From Granulicella cerasi (lineage in GTDB: Bacteria; Acidobacteriota; Terriglobia; Terriglobales; Acidobacteriaceae), in assembly GCF_025685575.1 (NCBI RefSeq), contig NZ_JAGSYD010000002.1, positions 62,001 through 126,000 on the forward strand: a stretch of 64,000 nucleotides of DNA, given 5' to 3'. How positions within the stretch are numbered: position 1 is the stretch's first letter; each line of letters begins with the position of its first letter. Of this stretch, positions 52,423-61,427 are shown one piece after another. Below the pieces are notes generated by a model. The model made no database searches and had not been told where the DNA came from. It was given only the letters and a program-made list of their open reading frames with translations. Position numbers and translations under genes: made by a program.

Positions 52423-52499
52423 TGGTCGGGGCGGAGAGATTCGAACTCCCGACCCTCTGCTCCCAAAGCAGATGCGCTACCAGGCTGCGCTACGCCCCG
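52423..52499 (-). tRNA. tRNA-Pro (anticodon TGG)
   Basis: 77 nt including encoded CCA. Acceptor CGGGGCG / CGCCCCG, D-loop AGCCTGGTAGCGC, anticodon stem TCTGC / GCAGA with loop TTTGGGA (anticodon TGG), and T-loop GTTCGAATC. Confidence 0.97.
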
Positions 52500-52526
52500 A
52501 CTTGAGATAGTTTACCGCACCTTGCT

Positions 52527-53084
52527 CTACAAGCGAACGTGCAAACCCAGCATCCCGAGTATCTTCGCGCTCACCCACACCGCAAACACAAACGGCACCA
52601 TCGCCAGCGCGATCAAGCCGAGCGCCAGCAGCGCGAGAAAGATCCAGTCACGCCACGTATCGCGGCGATGCGTCGCCATCGCGCGCTCCAGCAAGTGGTA
52701 GTTGCGTCGGTTGGCACGCCAGCCGATGTCGAAGAGATTACCGAGCACGGGCACAAGCCCCACCACAACCTCGATGCCGAGGTTCACGACCATACGCGCG
52801 ATCGTCACCATCGGCACGCCACGCACATACGCCGCAAGCACGATGATCGTGCTCGCCAGGCCGGTCAGCAAATCACCGATGCCCGGTACGAAGCCGATGA
52901 TGCCATCGAGGCCAAATCGTATCTGCGTGCCCGGCACACGGAACCACGTATCCAACACGCGTGAGAGCAGGTCGAGGTTCTCATCGCGGAAAGCGCCGCC
53001 CGCGCCACGCAGTCGCTGCTTCGGAACTTCACGCGACTCTTTTCCCGGCGGCAGAATCTCGGGCTGTGCAAATGTATCTTTCAT
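52527..53084 (-). CDS. DUF4112 membrane protein
   Basis: 185 residues; ATG at 53084 after GGGGAAG. A soluble N-terminus is followed by the DUF4112 core: [76 protein letters not shown], and a C-terminal helix. Two to three membrane spans. Function unknown; widespread in bacteria. Flanked by tRNA-Pro and a divergent tRNA-His. Confidence 0.9.
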   Translation of the reverse strand: MKDTFAQPEILPPGKESREVPKQRLRGAGGAFRDENLDLLSRVLDTWFRVPGTQIRFGLDGIIGFVPGIGDLLTGLASTIIVLAAYVRGVPMVTIARMVVNLGIEVVVGLVPVLGNLFDIGWRANRRNYHLLERAMATHRRDTWRDWIFLALLALGLIALAMVPFVFAVWVSAKILGMLGLHVRL

Positions 53085-53130
53085 CGGCTTCCCCTCACCC
53101 AGAGTTGGATGCTACAATTGAACTCGATAC

Positions 53131-53206
53131 GGCGGCTATAGTTCAGTGGCAGAACGCCGCTCTGTGGCAGCGGATGTCGTGGGTTCGAACCCCACTAGCC
53201 GCCCCA
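53131..53206 (+). tRNA. tRNA-His (anticodon GTG)
   Basis: 76 nt including CCA. The extra G-1 at 53131 pairs with C73, the hallmark of tRNA-His; acceptor GCGGCTA / TAGCCGC; anticodon stem CCGCT / AGCGG with loop CTGTGGC (anticodon GTG); T-arm GGGTTCGAACCCC. Confidence 0.97.
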
Positions 53207-53279
53207 TCACCCCTTCCTCAAGCAAGACCCAACTCAGCGCGAAGCGTCACCTGACTTTCGCTCACACGGGAGTCAAAGC

Positions 53280-54041
53280 TTGTCGCGCAGCAAGACCGTA
53301 TCGCAAGCCCCCAAGGGGGCATACCACTTCCATTGCGGCACCTCTGGCTGGGCCTATCCCACGTGGAAGCCCGGGTTCTACCCCGTTGGCACCTCCGCCA
53401 GGAAATTTCTCAGCTACTACGCGACGCAGCTCACCTCCGTTGAAGTGAACTACACCTTCAAGAGCGCGCTCAGCGAAAAGCAAACGGCCGAGTGGCTCGC
53501 CGCGGCCTCCGACGATTTCGTCTTCAGCTTCAAAGCCCATCAGCGCATCACGAACTGGAGCCGCCTGCGTGACTGCGGCCAGCTCGTCGCGGAGTTCTTC
53601 GCGATGCTCGAGCCTTTTGCTACGGCGAAGAAGCTCGGCTGCGTGCTCTTCCAGCTCCCGCAGAACTTCAAACCGAACCACGATCTCCTCGCCGAGTTCC
53701 TTGCCCTGCCGGAGCTGAAGCACCATCGCATCGCCTTCGAGTCCCTCAATGAAGAGTGGTTCTCGGAAGAGACCTTCGCGCTTCTGCGCAAGCACCGAAT
53801 CGCTCTCTGCGAGTCTGAGAACGAGCGCTTCACCGCGCCTGAGATCGACAGCGCGCCGCATCGCTACATTCGCCTGCGCCAACTCGGCGGCTACTCCGCC
53901 AGCGAGCTCAAAGCGCACGCCGACAAGCTCCTCGCCAGCGACAAAGAGCTTTTCATCTACCTGCGCCACGAGGACGAGCCGACCGGCGCGCTGAACGCTC
54001 GCGCACTGCTGGCCACGCTTCGCGGGGAGGTCAGCGCATGA
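53280..54041 (+). CDS. DUF72 (YecE-like) TIM-barrel protein
   Basis: 253 residues; TTG start at 53280 with GGGAG 8 nt upstream. DUF72 landmarks: HFHCGTSGWAYPTWKPGFYP, LTSVEVNYTFKSAL, FSFKAHQRITN, LFQLPQNFKPN, AFESLNEEWF, and YIRLRQLGGYS. Family function unknown; the fold resembles endonuclease IV/sugar isomerases. Its TGA overlaps the ATG of the YheT-type gene (ATGA), so they are translationally coupled. Confidence 0.92.
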   Translation: MSRSKTVSQAPKGAYHFHCGTSGWAYPTWKPGFYPVGTSARKFLSYYATQLTSVEVNYTFKSALSEKQTAEWLAAASDDFVFSFKAHQRITNWSRLRDCGQLVAEFFAMLEPFATAKKLGCVLFQLPQNFKPNHDLLAEFLALPELKHHRIAFESLNEEWFSEETFALLRKHRIALCESENERFTAPEIDSAPHRYIRLRQLGGYSASELKAHADKLLASDKELFIYLRHEDEPTGALNARALLATLRGEVSA

Positions 54042-55102
54042 GCGCATCTGACTTCCGCAGCGATCTACCCGACTTCAAGCCGCGCCGTTGGCTCGCGAAC
54101 GGTCACCTGCAAACCATCTTCGGCAACTTCTTGCCGCGGGCAGCTTCGACGCTGCCCGAAGCCACGCGCCATCTCGTCGAAACCACGCCCGCGCGCGGTT
54201 CGCAGATCGCCACGCAGGTGCTCTGCGAGTGCCACTGGCAGCCTGCGAAGGTCCGCAGCGAACGCCCCACCGCGATCATCGTGCACGGGCTCGAAGGCTC
54301 CTCGCGCTCGCAGTACGTTGGCGGTAACGCGCAGAAGCTGTGGGACGCGGGCTTCAACATCATCCGCATGAACATGCGGAATTGCGGCGGCAAGAACTAC
54401 GAGATGGCGCGCCTCTCGCCGACGCTTTATCACTCCGGCCTTTCTATCGACGTCGAAGCCGTGATGCATCACTTCATCGCGAGCGAAGGCCTGCAATCGA
54501 TCGCGCTCATCGGCTACAGCATGGGCGGCAACCTTGTGCTGAAGCTCGCGGGCGACCTTGGCCGGAACGCGCCGCCACAACTACAGGCCGTCGTCGGCGT
54601 CTCTCCCGCGATGGACCTCGGCCCTTCCGCCGACGCGCTGCACCAAGGCATCAACCGCGTTTACGAGTGGAAGTTCATGCGCGATCTCGTGCGTCGCTTC
54701 CGCCACAAGGCTGCTCTCTTCCCGCGTGCCTACGACGTTCGACTCTCCTACGGCCTCGGTTCACTGCGCCAGTTCGATGACCGCATCACCGCGCTCTACG
54801 CGGGTTTCCGCTCCGCCGATGACTACTACCAGCGTGCCGCCGCCGCACGCGTCATGCAGGACATCAGCATCCCGACGCTCATCATCCACGCGCAAGACGA
54901 TCCCTTCATCCGCGTGCTCCCCACGACGCGCGTCAAGATCGAACACAATCCTCACATCGCTCTCATCGAGCCCGCACACGGCGGCCACTGCGCCTTCCTC
55001 GCCGAGCCGGATCATGCCCGGAACTTCGACGGCTACTGGGCCGAGCATCTCGCGCTACGCTTCGTGCAGGCACACGTCGCTGTCGCAGCGGCAACTTCTT
55101 GA
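54038..55102 (+). CDS. YheT-family alpha/beta hydrolase
   Basis: 354 residues. The family N-terminus (FKPRRWLANGHLQTIFGNF) is followed by HGLEGSSRSQYV (oxyanion region), MRNCGG, the nucleophile elbow GYSMGGNLVLKLAG, the acid in HAQDDPFI, and the catalytic His in HGGHCAFL. A cytoplasmic esterase-like protein of uncertain substrate, known as YheT in Escherichia coli. Coupled to the DUF72 gene by a 4-nt overlap; the next gene starts 12 bp later. Confidence 0.92.
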   Translation: MSASDFRSDLPDFKPRRWLANGHLQTIFGNFLPRAASTLPEATRHLVETTPARGSQIATQVLCECHWQPAKVRSERPTAIIVHGLEGSSRSQYVGGNAQKLWDAGFNIIRMNMRNCGGKNYEMARLSPTLYHSGLSIDVEAVMHHFIASEGLQSIALIGYSMGGNLVLKLAGDLGRNAPPQLQAVVGVSPAMDLGPSADALHQGINRVYEWKFMRDLVRRFRHKAALFPRAYDVRLSYGLGSLRQFDDRITALYAGFRSADDYYQRAAAARVMQDISIPTLIIHAQDDPFIRVLPTTRVKIEHNPHIALIEPAHGGHCAFLAEPDHARNFDGYWAEHLALRFVQAHVAVAAATS

Positions 55103-55114
55103 TACTCTGAGTAA

Positions 55115-55726
55115 ATGCTCGCTGAGTGGAATGCAGAATGCGGAGACGATGCGCCGACCGTCATGGTTCCCTGGTCCGACGCGGAGACCGGCCTTCACTG
55201 GGTGAACCTGCGCGATGAGCCGTATGACATCGCGGAGATCACCGAGGCCGAACACTTCCCCGCGCTCGGTCGCGCACTCCGCTCGTTGAACGCCACACGC
55301 TCACCGCTGCTCACTTCCAAGTGCGACGCCTGGATGCTCGACGCGGAAGACCTCGACGCGCTGCGAATCGAGCTGGACCTCGACGAGACCGCCTCCACCG
55401 AGGGCGTGCAGGGCTACATCGACATCCTCTGGCGCGAGCGCCCGCTCTTTGCTTCGGCACATCAGCAGCAGGACCGTCTTGATCGCATCGTGCGCCGCGC
55501 GCAGCGACTCGAGCATCCACAGTCCAAGCTGGAACTGATCCTGCGCCCCGCGCTGTATCACGTGGAAGGCGCGCTCGAAGGCTACGCGGTCACGCTCTAC
55601 GTCACCGCCGCCGGAGCCGACGTCGACTCTGCGCTGCGCGAGTGGGAGTTAGCGCTCGAAGACGTGATCGCTATGCTGCGCACAAGAGAGTTCGAAGTCG
55701 CGCGCGGCTCCGCTACAATCGATTAG
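55115..55726 (+). CDS. Hypothetical acidic protein
   Basis: 203 residues, starting MLAEWNAECGDDAPTVMVP. It is acidic, has no signal peptide, membrane helix or recognised motif, and shows predicted alternating helices and strands; a CDAWMLDAEDLDALRIELDLDE segment stands out. It is third in a tight run after the DUF72 and YheT-type genes (12-bp gap) and just before tRNA-Arg. Codon pattern matches its neighbours, so I take it as real. No function is assigned. Confidence 0.75.
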   Translation: MLAEWNAECGDDAPTVMVPWSDAETGLHWVNLRDEPYDIAEITEAEHFPALGRALRSLNATRSPLLTSKCDAWMLDAEDLDALRIELDLDETASTEGVQGYIDILWRERPLFASAHQQQDRLDRIVRRAQRLEHPQSKLELILRPALYHVEGALEGYAVTLYVTAAGADVDSALREWELALEDVIAMLRTREFEVARGSATID

Positions 55727-55743
55727 CCGCAGCGCAAACATGT

Positions 55744-55820
55744 GGGCCCGTAGCTCAATTGGATAGAGCACCGACCTTCTAAGTCGGGGGTTACAGGTTC
55801 GATCCCTGTCGGGCCCACCA
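55744..55820 (+). tRNA. tRNA-Arg (anticodon TCT)
   Basis: 77 nt with CCA. Acceptor GGGCCCG / CGGGCCC, D-loop AGCTCAATTGGATAGAGC, anticodon stem CCGAC / GTCGG with loop CTTCTAA (anticodon TCT), T-arm ACAGGTTCGATCCCTGT. Confidence 0.97.
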
Positions 55821-55825
55821 TTCCT

Positions 55826-57076
55826 TTACATCTCCAGCATTTCCCGGTCTTCCGCCGACAGGTGCGGATCCTGATGCGGGTGCTTGCGGCTATAGCCGGT
55901 CAGATGCGCCAGCAGCCCCAGGCCGATCAGCCCAAGCTGCAACACACACACACCATCCCACTCCCACTTGCCCCACGCGATCGTCGAGAGCAGCGAACCC
56001 GCCGCGCCGCCGATAAAGTACATCGTCATGTAGACGGTATTCACGCGCGAGCGTGCCTCCGCGCCCAAGCCAAAGATGCGAGTCTGGTTGCCTACCTGGA
56101 GCATCTGCTGACCCATGTCGAGGATCAACACGCCAACGACCAGCATCACCAGATGGAGCGCAACGCTCGTGTGTACGTAGTCACTTCCCCACAGCATCAG
56201 CAACGCGGCGATGAAGATCGAGATCGCGACCGTCACCACATAGCGCGTGCCCTTCTTGTCAGAAAGCTTGCCCGCAAACGGCGCGACCGTCGCGCCCGCT
56301 GCGCCGACGATGCCGAACGAGCCAGCCACCCCTGCGCCCAGGTGAAAGTGCTTGTCGAGCATGAACGCCATCGTCGTCCAGAAACAGCTGAACGACGCGA
56401 AGCTCAACATGCCGAGCAGACCGGCTTCACGCAATAGCGGCTGCTGACGGAAGATCGTTCCGAGCGAGCGCAGCGTCTCGCCGTAGCTGAGGCTCTGTTT
56501 CGGCGGCAGCTTCGGCATCATCTTCGCCAGCAGCGGCACAAACGCGAGATTCATCACCGCGGCAACGACGAAAACCAGACGCCAGCCACGCCAGTCGCTC
56601 AGCCATCCCGCGAATGTACGCGCCAGCAGCACCCCCAGTAGCAACCCCGTCATCACAGTGCCGATCGCGGCACCACGCTTCTCTTTCGGTACGAGGTCCG
56701 GAGCAATCGGCAGCGCGATGTGTGTCACCGAAGCGAACAATCCAACGAGGATGCTGGCAGTGACGATCCACGCGAGGCTCTTCGCAAACGCTGTGAACAG
56801 TAGCGCCACCGACACCGCGGCGTAAAGCTTCATCATCAGCCCGCGGCGCTCGGCGATGTCGCCCAGCGGCACGATGCACAGCAACCCCGCAGCGTATCCC
56901 ACCTGCGTGGCCGTTGCCACAAACCCCATGACATGCGGCGTCAGGCCAAGGCTCTTGCCCATCACCAACAGCAACGGCTGGTTGTAGTAGATCGATCCGA
57001 CGCCCACGGCGCAGGCCAACCCTAGAAACGGCAGCACCCACCGTTGACTGATTCCGCTTCCACCCTCTGTTGTCAT
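55826..57076 (-). CDS. MFS transporter
   Basis: 416 residues, 12 hydrophobic spans; ATG at 57076 with GGAG upstream (a TTG at 57091 is less likely). VGSIYYNQPLLLVMGKSLG at helix 1, GDIAERRGLMMKLY (MFS motif A) and GVLLARTFAGWLSDWRGWRLVF (motif C region) place it in the YbcL/CynX-like drug-or-metabolite MFS group. Probably a proton-coupled exporter; substrate unknown. It is divergent from mnmA with 90 bp between starts and ends 6 bp after the convergent tRNA-Arg. Confidence 0.9.
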   Translation of the reverse strand: MTTEGGSGISQRWVLPFLGLACAVGVGSIYYNQPLLLVMGKSLGLTPHVMGFVATATQVGYAAGLLCIVPLGDIAERRGLMMKLYAAVSVALLFTAFAKSLAWIVTASILVGLFASVTHIALPIAPDLVPKEKRGAAIGTVMTGLLLGVLLARTFAGWLSDWRGWRLVFVVAAVMNLAFVPLLAKMMPKLPPKQSLSYGETLRSLGTIFRQQPLLREAGLLGMLSFASFSCFWTTMAFMLDKHFHLGAGVAGSFGIVGAAGATVAPFAGKLSDKKGTRYVVTVAISIFIAALLMLWGSDYVHTSVALHLVMLVVGVLILDMGQQMLQVGNQTRIFGLGAEARSRVNTVYMTMYFIGGAAGSLLSTIAWGKWEWDGVCVLQLGLIGLGLLAHLTGYSRKHPHQDPHLSAEDREMLEM

Positions 57077-57166
57077 GCTAATGCGCTCCAAAATATAAGT
57101 TTATCGCCCCCAGGCGGACTGCGCATCACGCATCGGCAAAAGCTTCTATCATGGGTAGTGGTGACG

Positions 57167-58300
57167 ATGGACACGCCCAACACGACCGCAGCCCCCGCCG
57201 AGACGATCGCCGTCGCGATGTCCGGCGGCGTGGACTCTTCCGCCGTCGCAGCGATGCTCGCAGCGCAGGGCCACCGCATCGTCGGCCTGACGCTACAGCT
57301 CTGGAACCAGCGCCGCCTCGCGGGCCGCGAAGGCATGCCCGAGAGCGTACAGGGCCGTTGCTGCTCCATTGATGACGTCTACGACGCACGCCGCGTCGCC
57401 GAGCAGATCGGAATCCCCTACTACCTCGTCAACGCGCAGGAGCGCTTCGAGGACGAGGTCGTGCGCCCGTTCGTCGATGAGTATCTCGCAGGCCGCACGC
57501 CCATCCCCTGCACGCTCTGCAACAACCACCTCAAGTTTGATCAGCTTCTGATCACCGCGCGCGGCATCGGTGCCGACAAGATCGCCACCGGCCACTACGC
57601 GCGCAACCGCTTCGACGCCGAGCGCGGCCGCTGGGTGATGTCCCGCCCCGCCGACAAGTCGAAGGACCAGACGTACTTCCTCTTCGGCCTCACGCAGGAC
57701 CAACTCGCCCACACGCTCTTCCCGCTCGGTGAGATGGAGAAGCCAGCCGTGCGCGCGATGGCCGCCGACCAGGGCCTCGAGCTCGCGCAGAAGCCCGACT
57801 CTCAGGAGATCTGCTTCATCCCCGGCGGCAGCTACTCGCAGTTCCTCAGTGCGTACCTCGACGAGCAAGGCCGCGAGATGCCCGCCTCCGCAGGCGAACT
57901 CGTTTCGACGAGCGGCGAGGTGCTCGGCCAGCATGAAGGCATCCACGCCTTCACCGTCGGCCAGCGCAAGGGTCTCGGCATCAGCGCGCCAAACCCGCTC
58001 TACGTGCTGAAGATTCACCCAGACTCGCACCGCGTCGAGGTCGGCGAAGACGAGCAGCTTTACTCACGCACGCTGCACGCAAACCGTCTCAACTGGGTCT
58101 CGCTCGCCGAGCCGACGGAGCCGATCCGCGTCACGATCAAGATCCGCCACCGCCATGAACCCGCCGCCGCGACGCTCCGCGTCACCGGCCCCGACACCGT
58201 CGAGGCCACCTTCGACGAGCCGCAGCGCGCCATCACGCCAGGCCAATCGGCGGTCTTCTATCAAGGTGACGAAGTCACCGGTGGCGGCTGGATTTTCTAA
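57167..58300 (+). CDS. mnmA: tRNA-specific 2-thiouridylase
   Basis: 377 residues from the ATG at 57167; the frame is open upstream to 57044 but without support. PP-loop AMSGGVDSSAVAAML, GLTLQLWNQ, the first catalytic Cys in PCTLCNNHLKFDQLL, DKSKDQTYFLFGL, and the second Cys in DSQEICFIPGG. MnmA thiolates U34 of tRNA Lys/Glu/Gln using sulphur relayed from IscS and Tus proteins. The normal C-terminal domain is present (PGQSAVFYQGDEVTGGGWI). Confidence 0.95.
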   Translation: MDTPNTTAAPAETIAVAMSGGVDSSAVAAMLAAQGHRIVGLTLQLWNQRRLAGREGMPESVQGRCCSIDDVYDARRVAEQIGIPYYLVNAQERFEDEVVRPFVDEYLAGRTPIPCTLCNNHLKFDQLLITARGIGADKIATGHYARNRFDAERGRWVMSRPADKSKDQTYFLFGLTQDQLAHTLFPLGEMEKPAVRAMAADQGLELAQKPDSQEICFIPGGSYSQFLSAYLDEQGREMPASAGELVSTSGEVLGQHEGIHAFTVGQRKGLGISAPNPLYVLKIHPDSHRVEVGEDEQLYSRTLHANRLNWVSLAEPTEPIRVTIKIRHRHEPAAATLRVTGPDTVEATFDEPQRAITPGQSAVFYQGDEVTGGGWIF

Positions 58301-58305
58301 CGTCT

Positions 58306-60024
58306 TCACCCTGCCGCAGCGGCGTCTGCCAGCCGCAGAGCCTCCAAGGCCGAGTTCGGTTCCGCGGGAAAATGATTCCGATGATCCGCAAGATAGCGGT
58401 GTACGTCCGAAATGACGACAGACCCTTCGCCCACGGCGCTGGCCACTCGCTTCAGCGAGGCTGAACGCACGTCTCCAACGGCAAACATGCCCGGAACGCT
58501 CGTCGAGTAGGGCGTTCCATTGAAACCATGCGCACCGCCGGTCAAGATGAAGCCCTTGCTGTCCAACTGCACCGAACCGTAGAGCCAGCCGGAGTTTGGC
58601 TCAGCGCCGATCATCACAAAGACATTGCTGATTGGTTGGCATATCCGCTCGCCGGTCACGCGATTGGCCCAGGTGACGAAGTCCAGGCTCTTTTCGCCCG
58701 CCAACTCCACAATCTCAGACTCCGTGTAAAGCGTGATCCGCGAGGAGCTCTCGATCCGAGAGATGAGGTACTGCGACATCGTAGCCGCGAGCGATTTGCC
58801 ACGCACGATGTGATGCACGTGCTTGGCGATGCCCGAAAGAAAGACCGCAGCCTGACCAGCGGAGTTCCCTCCGCCCACCACGATCACCTCGTTCTCACGG
58901 CACAGCACGCCTTCCATCGCCGTGGCCGCGTAGTAGATGCCGCGGTTCTCGTACTCTTCATAGTTGCTCACGGATAGCTTGCGATACTGCGCCCCGGACG
59001 CCACAACGACGGAGCGAGCACAAAGAGGAATATCCCCTGCAAGCGTCAACTGATGAATGCCGTCGACCTGCTTCGCTGTAACGACCGGACGGGAGATCGC
59101 AAAGCGAACGCCGAACTTCAAAGCCTGCAATTGCGCACGACTCGCGAGTCGCTGGCCTGATATCCCGGTCGGAAACCCAAGGTAGTTTTCGATCTTCGAG
59201 CTCGTGCTCGCCTGTCCTCCAGGCGCGGTCTCTTCGATCACGATCGTGCACAGCCCCTCGGACGCCGCGTAGACCGCCGCGGCCAAACCCGCTGGTCCGC
59301 CACCGACGACGGCGACGTCGTAGATCATCGAAGAATCGGGTAACTCCGTGATGCCCAGCTCGTCGGCAAGCTGCGTGATTGTCGGACGATAAAGCGTACG
59401 CCCCCGAGAAAGCACCACTGCGGGGTATTGCTTCTGCGTCGACTCCGCTGCGTTGCGAGAAGCCGTCTCCGGAGCCTCCGCGATTCTGTGCGGATAGTTA
59501 TTCCGAATCAGAAACCGCTGCAGCACCGTGGTCTCTGGGTCCTTGTCATACCCGACCAGGACGACTCCGCCGGTATCTTCTCCGATGATGCCAATGCGCC
59601 GCCACACCAGGGCGGAAGTGATCAGGTTCGCGATATCGCCTTCCGCTCGCATCAGGCGTTGTAACCCGGCGCGGGAGATTCTCAGCAGGCGGCTCTCCAT
59701 CGCCGTTCGCACCTCGACCAGCGAAGCCTGCGAGTTCAGCAGATTGAACTCCCCGGAGAAATCGAGGCGCTCGTGACACGCGAGAATCTTCGCTTCGCCA
59801 CCATCTCCTGGGAGCGACACGCAAAGCTTTCCTTCGATCACCACGAACATATCCGCTTCACGGTCACCGTGCGTGTACAGCACCGTATCAGCCGGGTACG
59901 TTCCTTGCTCGCCATAAGCGAGCATGCGCTCAAGCATCTCGGCGGTGAGCTTCTCAAACGCTAGATCTTCACGAAACTCCGGGGTGCCCCACGCACTACG
60001 CTTGCTTTGGCTCTGATCAGGCAT
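58306..60024 (-). CDS. cNMP-binding / thioredoxin-fold / thioredoxin-reductase-like FAD fusion lacking redox cysteines
   Basis: 572 residues. Residues about 20-135: cyclic-nucleotide-binding domain (VLYTHGDREADMFVVIEGKL, SGEFNLLN). Residues about 155-225: a thioredoxin/glutaredoxin-like segment (VVLVGYDKDPETTVLQRFLI, YPAVVLSRGRTL) with no CxxC. Residues about 235-550: FAD/NAD reductase of the TrxB type (VAVVGGGPAGLAAAVYAASEG, IENYLGFPTG, VVVGGGNSAGQAAVFLS, FAVGDVRS). Where TrxB has CATC, this protein has AATA (YYAATAMEG), so it cannot do the usual dithiol relay. Probably an NAD(P)H-dependent oxidoreductase gated by a nucleotide or membrane signal; the partner is unknown. Confidence 0.88.
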   Translation of the reverse strand: MPDQSQSKRSAWGTPEFREDLAFEKLTAEMLERMLAYGEQGTYPADTVLYTHGDREADMFVVIEGKLCVSLPGDGGEAKILACHERLDFSGEFNLLNSQASLVEVRTAMESRLLRISRAGLQRLMRAEGDIANLITSALVWRRIGIIGEDTGGVVLVGYDKDPETTVLQRFLIRNNYPHRIAEAPETASRNAAESTQKQYPAVVLSRGRTLYRPTITQLADELGITELPDSSMIYDVAVVGGGPAGLAAAVYAASEGLCTIVIEETAPGGQASTSSKIENYLGFPTGISGQRLASRAQLQALKFGVRFAISRPVVTAKQVDGIHQLTLAGDIPLCARSVVVASGAQYRKLSVSNYEEYENRGIYYAATAMEGVLCRENEVIVVGGGNSAGQAAVFLSGIAKHVHHIVRGKSLAATMSQYLISRIESSSRITLYTESEIVELAGEKSLDFVTWANRVTGERICQPISNVFVMIGAEPNSGWLYGSVQLDSKGFILTGGAHGFNGTPYSTSVPGMFAVGDVRSASLKRVASAVGEGSVVISDVHRYLADHRNHFPAEPNSALEALRLADAAAAG

Positions 60025-60090
60025 GCCTCCACACTATCGCATCTCGATGACGCTCTCCAGCCATCGCGCGAGCTAGACGAAGCAAACAAA

Positions 60091-60117
60091 AACGGCGAGC
60101 CATGAAGGCTCGCCGTT
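60091..60117 (-). terminator. Terminator of the 60134-60703 gene
   Basis: Perfect 11-bp stem AACGGCGAGCC / GGCTCGCCGTT with a 5-nt loop. On the minus strand it is followed by TTTGTTTG, about 17 bp after the stop. Confidence 0.88.
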
Positions 60118-60133
60118 CGTACTGCATAGATCG

Positions 60134-60703
60134 TTACTCGACGTCGTAGGGACTCGGACGCCCGCCGCCAAAGGGCGAACGCGCGATCAGCGTTTCAAGC
60201 CCAGCGCGCAGACCAGCGATCACACCGGCGACCTGCTTCACCGGCCCCTTGATGCTTTCCTGCACCGTGCGCGAAACCTCGTAAGTCGTCGCCAACGCAT
60301 CGCTCACAATGCCATCCACCCGTGAAATCTGCACGCGCGAGCGCTCGTTCACATCTTGCACCGTGCGGTTCAACTGATCGACGGTCATCGCAAGCTCATC
60401 GACCTTTGCGCGCACCACATAGCTCGTCTGTTCCACGTTCGTCGCGACCGTGTGAATTTTCGGGCCAAGCTCGTCCACAAGAGCGGTCGCCTTTTCGATC
60501 AGCGGAGCCGTCTTGTGCTCAAACGAATCGGTCAGCCTTTCGACCTTCCAGAACATCTTGATCGCGAACGCTGCGGCGATGCACACACCTGCAGCCTGCG
60601 CTACGAGAGCAAGGCCAATCACCGCAGACCAGATCGAGATCTTGTGCTGATCAACGCCGCCATCTTGAAACATCATTACCGCGACAGAATTCAACGCGAT
60701 CAT
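60134..60703 (-). CDS. Single-helix membrane protein with coiled-coil cytoplasmic domain (DUF948-like)
   Basis: 189 residues; ATG at 60703 with GAGGTG upstream (a GTG one codon earlier is possible). One membrane helix (IWSAVIGLALVAQAAGVCIAAAFAI) is followed by a long helical/coiled region (VERLTDSFEHKTAPLIEKATALVDELGPKIHTV) and a Gly/Pro tail. DUF948-like proteins are often paired with YtxH proteins, as here: the YtxH gene lies just upstream on the same strand, separated by a terminator. General-stress or envelope role is an inference. Confidence 0.8.
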   Translation of the reverse strand: MIALNSVAVMMFQDGGVDQHKISIWSAVIGLALVAQAAGVCIAAAFAIKMFWKVERLTDSFEHKTAPLIEKATALVDELGPKIHTVATNVEQTSYVVRAKVDELAMTVDQLNRTVQDVNERSRVQISRVDGIVSDALATTYEVSRTVQESIKGPVKQVAGVIAGLRAGLETLIARSPFGGGRPSPYDVE

Positions 60704-60763
60704 CACTCACCTCAAAAAGAAATCAGTTCCACTCTACGGGCGCACTCGTCGCACCGCAAGCGA

Positions 60764-60789
60764 AAGGGCCGCTCCTTGGAACGGCCCTT
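60764..60789 (-). terminator. Terminator after the YtxH gene
   Basis: 8-bp stem AAGGGCCG / CGGCCCTT with a 10-nt loop, 24 bp after the YtxH-type stop. No strong T-run, so moderate efficiency is likely. Confidence 0.6.
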
Positions 60790-60812
60790 CGTCATCTCAC
60801 AACGGGATTCGA

Positions 60813-61238
60813 CTACGAGGTCGAAATCTCCGAAGTCTTCTCTACATAAGCCGACTTGCCAGCCTCAACAGCGGCCGTCACGGCCTCCTGCTGGTTCTGG
60901 ATCACTTCCTTACCCTTATCGACATACTGGGTCCACTGCGTGCGGCCCTTGTCGAAGTACTCGCGGCCCTTGTCGGCATACTCGCTGACGGCAACCTTGC
61001 CCAGTTCGGTATACTCGGCGGCCTTCTGCTTGCCCTGCTCGACGTACTGCTTACCCTTATCCACGCCCTGCGTGTAGAGTTCGTTGGCCTTCTCACGCGC
61101 ATCGAGCGCCGTAGCCTTCAAATCATCGCGGGTTTCCTTGCCACTCTTGGGTGCATAGAGCACACCCACCAGCGCGCCAATACCAAGGCCTGCAAGAAAC
61201 CATCCAAAGCTACCTACGCTGCTCTCGTTGTCCGCCAT
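60813..61238 (-). CDS. YtxH-domain stress-type protein
   Basis: 141 residues; GGAGGTACGCGCA precedes the ATG. An N-terminal membrane helix (FGWFLAGLGIGALVGVLYAPKSG), with the YtxH signature APKSGKETR, is followed by a lysine/glutamine-rich amphipathic helix with repeated YVxxGK/YxDKGxE units (GKQYVEQGKQKAAEYTELGK, YADKGREYFDKGRTQWTQYVDKGKE). Such proteins accumulate under general or desiccation stress. The tail may behave like an LEA-type helix; this is inference. Confidence 0.88.
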   Translation of the reverse strand: MADNESSVGSFGWFLAGLGIGALVGVLYAPKSGKETRDDLKATALDAREKANELYTQGVDKGKQYVEQGKQKAAEYTELGKVAVSEYADKGREYFDKGRTQWTQYVDKGKEVIQNQQEAVTAAVEAGKSAYVEKTSEISTS

Positions 61239-61427
61239 TGCGCGTACCTCCGTACTGTGTGTTCACCACGTCTGCACATTCTAGCCTTGCGGCAGACTAT
61301 TGCGGCGTCTCCTGTGTGGATGCCACCTGGGCAACCGGGGTTGTGCGCGCATACTCATCGAATCTTCTTGCAGCCGAACATCGACATAGCGCATCCTAAC
61401 CGCGTCAGACGTTTCAGGAGGCGAATT

